From Clostridia bacterium (GTDB taxonomy: Bacteria; Bacillota_A; Clostridia; Oscillospirales; CAG-272): a stretch of 10,710 nucleotides of DNA. Shown in pieces: positions 7,397 to 10,710 of the stretch; the first letter of the stretch is position 1; every line of letters begins with the position of its first letter. The notes under the pieces were generated by a model that made no database searches, had not been told where the DNA came from, and worked only from the letters and a program-made list of their open reading frames with translations. The position numbers and the translations under genes are program-made. The DNA is taken from assembly GCA_017529175.1 (NCBI GenBank), contig JAFXNX010000241.1, positions 1 to 10,710 on the forward strand. The letters run 5' to 3'.

Positions 7397-8461
7397 ATGG
7401 CTGATAAAGTACTTATGAAGGGTAATGAAGCGATCGCGGAAGCCGCTATCCACGCGGGATGCCGTCATTATTTCGGTTACCCGATCACCCCTCAGACAGA
7501 AGTTGCGGCTTATATGGCGAAGGTCATGCCGAAGATCGGCGGAACGTTCCTTCAGGCGGAAAGCGAGATCGCCGCGATCAATATGGTATACGGAGTCGCG
7601 TCATGCGGTCTTCGCGTAATGACGTCTTCGTCCAGCCCCGGAATATCCCTTAAAGGCGAAGGACTTTCATATCTTGCCGGAGCCGATCTGCCGGCGCTCG
7701 TCGTCAACGTACAGCGCGGCGGTCCCGGACTCGGAGGCATTCAGCCGAGCCAGTCTGACTATTTCCAGGCAACACGCGGCGGCGGACACGGAGACTATCA
7801 CATGATCGTTCTCGCGCCCGCTTCCGTTCAGGAAATGGCGGAACTCACAGTCAAAGGATTTGAGCTTGCCGATAAATACAGAATGACGTCCATGATCCTT
7901 GCCGACGGCACAATGGGACAGATGATGGAGCCGGTATCGCTCGATTTCGAAGTTGAAGCAGCTCCTGAGAAGCCCTGGGCGACGACAGGCACAAAAACGG
8001 CAAGAGAACATAACATAATCAACTCCCTCTATCTCAAGCCGGATGAACTTGAACGCGGCAACTTCGCAAGATACGAAAAATACGCCGTTATCGAAGAGAA
8101 CGAAGCAAGATACGAGGAATACATGACGGACGACGCCGACATCGTCATCGCGGCGTTCGGTATCGCGTCCCGTGTTTCAAGAAACGCTGTAAACGAAGCA
8201 AGACGACTCGGTATAAAAGCCGGGATGATAAGACCCATAACACTTTGGCCGTTCCCGAAAGCGCCGTTCAAAAAGGCGGCAGAGCACGCTAAAGCGTTCA
8301 TTTCCGTCGAGCTTTCGATGGGACAGATGATAGAAGACGTAAGACTCGCATCCGAGTGCCGTGTTCCCGTCACACTCTGCAACAGAGCGGGCGGTATGAT
8401 CCCCTCGCCGGACGAAGTTCTTGACGCTATCAAAAAAACTGCAAACGGAGGTAACGACTGA
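7397..8461 (+). CDS. vorB: 2-oxoacid:ferredoxin oxidoreductase alpha subunit, VorB type (2-ketoisovalerate / 3-methyl-2-oxobutanoate)
   Basis: This 354-residue subunit supplies the pyrimidine-binding (domain I, ~6-185) and middle (domain II, ~240-345) parts of a thiamine-diphosphate enzyme. The enzyme converts a 2-oxo acid, CoA and oxidised ferredoxin to acyl-CoA, CO2 and reduced ferredoxin, or runs in reverse. Diagnostic stretches are YFGYPITPQTE (~25-35), FLQAESEIAAINMVYG (51-66), TSSSSPGISLKGEG (76-89), RGGPGLGGIQPSQSDYFQAT (107-126) and GGGHGDYHMIVLAP (128-141). These resemble proteins annotated as subunit VorB, and the IlvE gene downstream supports branched-chain oxo acids. A 2-oxoglutarate (KorA) or other oxo-acid specificity cannot be excluded from sequence alone. 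Length is normal and no defect is seen. The final A of its TGA is the first base of the next ATG. Confidence 0.9.
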   Translation: MADKVLMKGNEAIAEAAIHAGCRHYFGYPITPQTEVAAYMAKVMPKIGGTFLQAESEIAAINMVYGVASCGLRVMTSSSSPGISLKGEGLSYLAGADLPALVVNVQRGGPGLGGIQPSQSDYFQATRGGGHGDYHMIVLAPASVQEMAELTVKGFELADKYRMTSMILADGTMGQMMEPVSLDFEVEAAPEKPWATTGTKTAREHNIINSLYLKPDELERGNFARYEKYAVIEENEARYEEYMTDDADIVIAAFGIASRVSRNAVNEARRLGIKAGMIRPITLWPFPKAPFKKAAEHAKAFISVELSMGQMIEDVRLASECRVPVTLCNRAGGMIPSPDEVLDAIKKTANGGND

Positions 8462-9216
8462 TGGTAGTATTTGATAAACCTCACGCTCTGCTCGACGTAC
8501 CGCTCCACTATTGTCCGGGCTGTACGCACGGCATTATCCACAGACTCGTCGCGGAAGCTATCGACGAGCTCGGTATCGAAGGACGCACGATCGGTATCGC
8601 TCCGGTCGGATGCTCCGTTATGGCATACGACTATTTCGCTTGCGATATGATCGAAGCGGCTCACGGAAGAGCTCCGGCTGTCGCGACCGGCGTAAAGCGC
8701 GCAGACCCCGAAAATCACATCGTTTTCACTTATCAGGGTGACGGCGACCTCGCTTCCATCGGTATGGCTGAAACAGTTCACGCGGCGGCGAGAAACGAAA
8801 ACATAACCGTTATATTCATCAACAATGCGATCTACGGTATGACCGGCGGTCAGATGGCTCCCACCTCTCTTCCCGGACAGGTGACGCAGACGTCACCGTA
8901 CGGACGCGATCCAAAACTCTGCGGATATCCGATCAAGGTTTGCGAGATGCTCTCCGAGCTTGAAGGGCCGGAATATCTCGAACGTGTTACCGTAAACAAC
9001 GCGAAGAACGTAAGAGCTGCTAAAAAAGCGATCAAAAAAGCGTTCCAGAATCAGATCGATGGAAAAGGCTTCTCTCTTGTTGAAGTCATTTCATCCTGCC
9101 CGACGAACTGGGGCATGACGCCGTCAGCGGCGCTCAAGTGGATCGACGAGAAGATGATCCCGTATTATCCTCTCGGAGTCTACAAGGACAGATCAGCCGA
9201 AAAGGAGGCGAAATAA
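8461..9216 (+). CDS. 2-oxoacid:ferredoxin oxidoreductase beta subunit (thiamine diphosphate-binding)
   Basis: This 251-residue subunit carries the thiamine diphosphate site: GDGD (93-96), then NN (121-122) and AIYGMTGGQMAPTS (123-136), the GDG-x(~26)-NN pattern of the family. Cysteines at 18 and 21 (YCPGCTHG), at 51 (PVGCSV) and at 213 (SSCPTNW) are spaced like the four ligands of the proximal [4Fe-4S] cluster of archaeal and bacterial enzymes of this type. It pairs with the alpha subunit upstream, with which it shares one base (TGATG), so the two are probably translated in equal amounts. Length is normal. The last codons contain the strong AAAGGAGG ribosome binding site of the gamma gene. 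Confidence 0.92.
   Translation: MVVFDKPHALLDVPLHYCPGCTHGIIHRLVAEAIDELGIEGRTIGIAPVGCSVMAYDYFACDMIEAAHGRAPAVATGVKRADPENHIVFTYQGDGDLASIGMAETVHAAARNENITVIFINNAIYGMTGGQMAPTSLPGQVTQTSPYGRDPKLCGYPIKVCEMLSELEGPEYLERVTVNNAKNVRAAKKAIKKAFQNQIDGKGFSLVEVISSCPTNWGMTPSAALKWIDEKMIPYYPLGVYKDRSAEKEAK
9201..9208 (+). promoter_or_regulatory. Strong ribosome binding site for the gamma subunit
   Basis: AAAGGAGG lies 9 nt before the ATG at 9218 and sits inside the last codons of the beta-subunit gene. It is the strongest Shine-Dalgarno match in the window. Confidence 0.75.
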
Positions 9217-9217
9217 T

Positions 9218-9754
9218 ATGAGTACGAAACAGTTTCTTCTCTCCGGCTTCGGCGGTCAGGGCATACTTTTCGCAGGGAAACTCCTTGCATATAAAGGTCT
9301 GAACGCGGGCAAAAACGTCAGCTGGCTTCCCTCTTACGGCCCCGAAATGAGAGGCGGCACCGCAAGCTGCAGCGTAATTATCAGCGACGAACCGGTAGGT
9401 TCTCCCATCGTCTCAAAGCCCGACATTCTCGTTGCAATGAACCTTCCGTCGCTCGACAGATTCGAGTCAAGCGTCGTACCCGGAGGTATCATCTTCGCGG
9501 ATTCCACACTTATCGAACGCAAAGTAGAACGCGACGACGTCACGACATATTACGTGCCCGCGACGAAACTTGCGAGCGACAACAAGACTCCCACACTTGC
9601 AAACATGATACTTATGGGCAAGATCCTGAAAGTTCTCGACGATTTCGACGACGAGAGCGTATATGCCGCGCTCGGAAAAGTTATCTCAGCAAAACACGCC
9701 GATATGCTTGAAGTAAACAAAAAAGCTATGCAGATCGGCGCTGATTACGAATAA
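9218..9754 (+). CDS. 2-oxoacid:ferredoxin oxidoreductase gamma subunit
   Basis: This 178-residue subunit is the separate gamma (domain III) chain of the oxidoreductase. It shows the glycine-rich SGFGGQGILFAGKLLA near the start (9-24), then VSWLPSYGPEMRGGTASCSV (34-53) and EPVGSPIVSKPDILVAMN, all typical of this family. It completes the four-chain set begun by the ferredoxin gene. It begins one base after the beta-subunit stop codon, with a strong AAAGGAGG site 9 nt before the ATG. Length is normal for a stand-alone gamma chain, and no defect is seen. Confidence 0.92.
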   Translation: MSTKQFLLSGFGGQGILFAGKLLAYKGLNAGKNVSWLPSYGPEMRGGTASCSVIISDEPVGSPIVSKPDILVAMNLPSLDRFESSVVPGGIIFADSTLIERKVERDDVTTYYVPATKLASDNKTPTLANMILMGKILKVLDDFDDESVYAALGKVISAKHADMLEVNKKAMQIGADYE

Positions 9755-9763
9755 ACATCATAA

Positions 9764-9769
9764 AAGGAG
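9764..9769 (+). promoter_or_regulatory. Ribosome binding site for the aminotransferase gene
   Basis: AAGGAG lies 8 nt before the ATG at 9778, in the 23-nt gap after the gamma subunit. The gap is too short for a convincing terminator, so the aminotransferase is probably part of the same operon. Confidence 0.75.
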
Positions 9770-9777
9770 AAACAAAA

Positions 9778-10710
9778 ATGGATATCAAATTTGTTAAGAC
9801 TGCATGTCCCAAAGAAAAGCCCGATCCTTCGTCGCTCGGCTTCGGACACATATTCACAGACCATATGTTTATGATGGATTACACGCCCGAGGCGGGCTGG
9901 CACGATATGAGGATCGTACCTTTTGAGAACCTTTCGATCCATCCCGCGGCAACCGTTCTCCACTACGGTTCCGAAATATTCGAAGGTCTTAAAGCATACA
10001 GACGCGCAGACGGAAAAGTACAGCTTTTCAGACCGATCGAGAATATCCGCCGTATGAACAATTCCGCAGAGCGTCTCTGCCTCCCTCAGATCCCCGAGGA
10101 TATGGCGTTCGAGATACTCAAGGAATTCGTAAAATGCGAGCAGGACTGGACGCCGAGCGCTGAAGGAACTTCTCTCTATCTTCGTCCGTTTATGTTCGGT
10201 AACGACGAATCTCTCGGAGTACATACGGTCCATCACGCAACGTATATCATAATCGCGTCTCCCTCCGGCAGTTACTACAAGGAAGGCATCAACCCCGTCA
10301 AGATAATGATCGAAGACGAGGACGTAAGAGCCGTTCGCGGCGGTACCGGTTACGCAAAGTGCGGCGGTAACTACGCGGCGTCAAACAGAGCCGGTGAGCG
10401 CGCTGAAAAGAAGGGTTATTCGCAGGTTTTGTGGCTCGACGGCGTTGAGAGAAAGTATATCGAGGAAGTCGGCGCGATGAACGTTATGTTCAAGATCGCG
10501 GGCGAGATCGTTACTCCCAAACTGACCGGCTCAATCCTTCCCGGTATCACGAGAAAATCCTGCATCGAAGTTCTCAAGAGCGAGGGCTATACGGTAAACG
10601 AACGTCTTCTCAGCCTTGAAGAACTTGAAGCGGCTATGGCAAACGGAACGCTTGAAGAAGCATGGGGCTGCGGTACGGCGGCAGTCGTATCTCCCATCGG
10701 CGAGCTTTCG
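9778..10710 (+). CDS. ilvE: Branched-chain amino acid aminotransferase, 3' end missing
   Basis: The 311 codons visible here run in frame to the window edge; the family is usually about 340-360 residues, so some 40 residues are missing. This PLP enzyme transfers the amino group between valine, leucine or isoleucine and 2-oxoglutarate. Recognisable parts are FGHIFTDHMFMMDYTPEAGW (22-41), LHYGSEIFEGLKAYR (61-75), LYLRPFMFGNDESLGV (133-148), and GGTGYAKCGGNYAAS (188-202) with the PLP lysine expected at K194. Next come WLDGVERKYIEEVGAMNVMF (219-238), GSILPGITRKS (251-261) and EAWGCGTAAVVSPIGEL (294-310). This is the class IV, group II BCAT pattern common in bacteria. It directly follows the oxidoreductase and handles the same 2-oxo acids, which is the best clue to the operon's substrates. 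Confidence 0.95.
   Translation, partial: MDIKFVKTACPKEKPDPSSLGFGHIFTDHMFMMDYTPEAGWHDMRIVPFENLSIHPAATVLHYGSEIFEGLKAYRRADGKVQLFRPIENIRRMNNSAERLCLPQIPEDMAFEILKEFVKCEQDWTPSAEGTSLYLRPFMFGNDESLGVHTVHHATYIIIASPSGSYYKEGINPVKIMIEDEDVRAVRGGTGYAKCGGNYAASNRAGERAEKKGYSQVLWLDGVERKYIEEVGAMNVMFKIAGEIVTPKLTGSILPGITRKSCIEVLKSEGYTVNERLLSLEELEAAMANGTLEEAWGCGTAAVVSPIGELS

Overview
The window is a single block of closely packed genes, all on the + strand, roughly half G+C by eye. Gaps are at most 30 nt, several junctions touch or overlap by one base, and purine-rich Shine-Dalgarno sites precede most starts. No promoter or terminator was found, so the window appears to lie inside one long operon. Ferredoxin-dependent 2-oxoacid oxidoreductase genes and strong ribosome binding sites suggest a strictly anaerobic Firmicute, most likely a gut or rumen Clostridia. 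This is inference from gene content; there is no rRNA or other marker.

Layout. (1) 1-1875: an acyl-CoA ligase of the AMP-forming (ANL) superfamily. Its reading frame is open to the left window edge, and the extra N-terminal part resembles the end of a sugar-phosphate-isomerase-like TIM barrel. (2) 1895-4177: a 760-residue three-part fusion of an XRE-type helix-turn-helix, a cupin and a second type of ANL acyl-CoA ligase. (3) 4208-6493: a tandem paralogue with the same three parts, interrupted by one in-frame TAA at 6098-6100 where its sister has a GAA codon. (4) 6495-7160: a MinD/ParA/CobQ-like P-loop ATPase. (5) 7181-9754: a four-subunit 2-oxoacid:ferredoxin oxidoreductase (ferredoxin, alpha, beta, gamma) that resembles the VorB-type 2-ketoisovalerate enzymes. 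(6) 9778 to the right edge: a branched-chain amino acid aminotransferase, IlvE, cut by the window.

How they fit together. IlvE interconverts valine, leucine and isoleucine with their 2-oxo acids. The Vor complex interconverts those 2-oxo acids with branched-chain acyl-CoAs, using ferredoxin. The ligases interconvert free acids and acyl-CoAs. In one direction this ferments branched-chain amino acids to isobutyrate, isovalerate and 2-methylbutyrate. In the other it scavenges those acids from the gut, activates them with ATP, carboxylates them reductively and transaminates them to amino acids, a route known biochemically in rumen anaerobes. ATP-consuming, AMP-forming ligases favour the scavenging direction (inference). 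The HTH-cupin heads on two ligases suggest that the same polypeptide could sense its substrate and regulate transcription. This is the most unusual point in the window, together with the nonsense codon and the TIM-barrel/ligase fusion.
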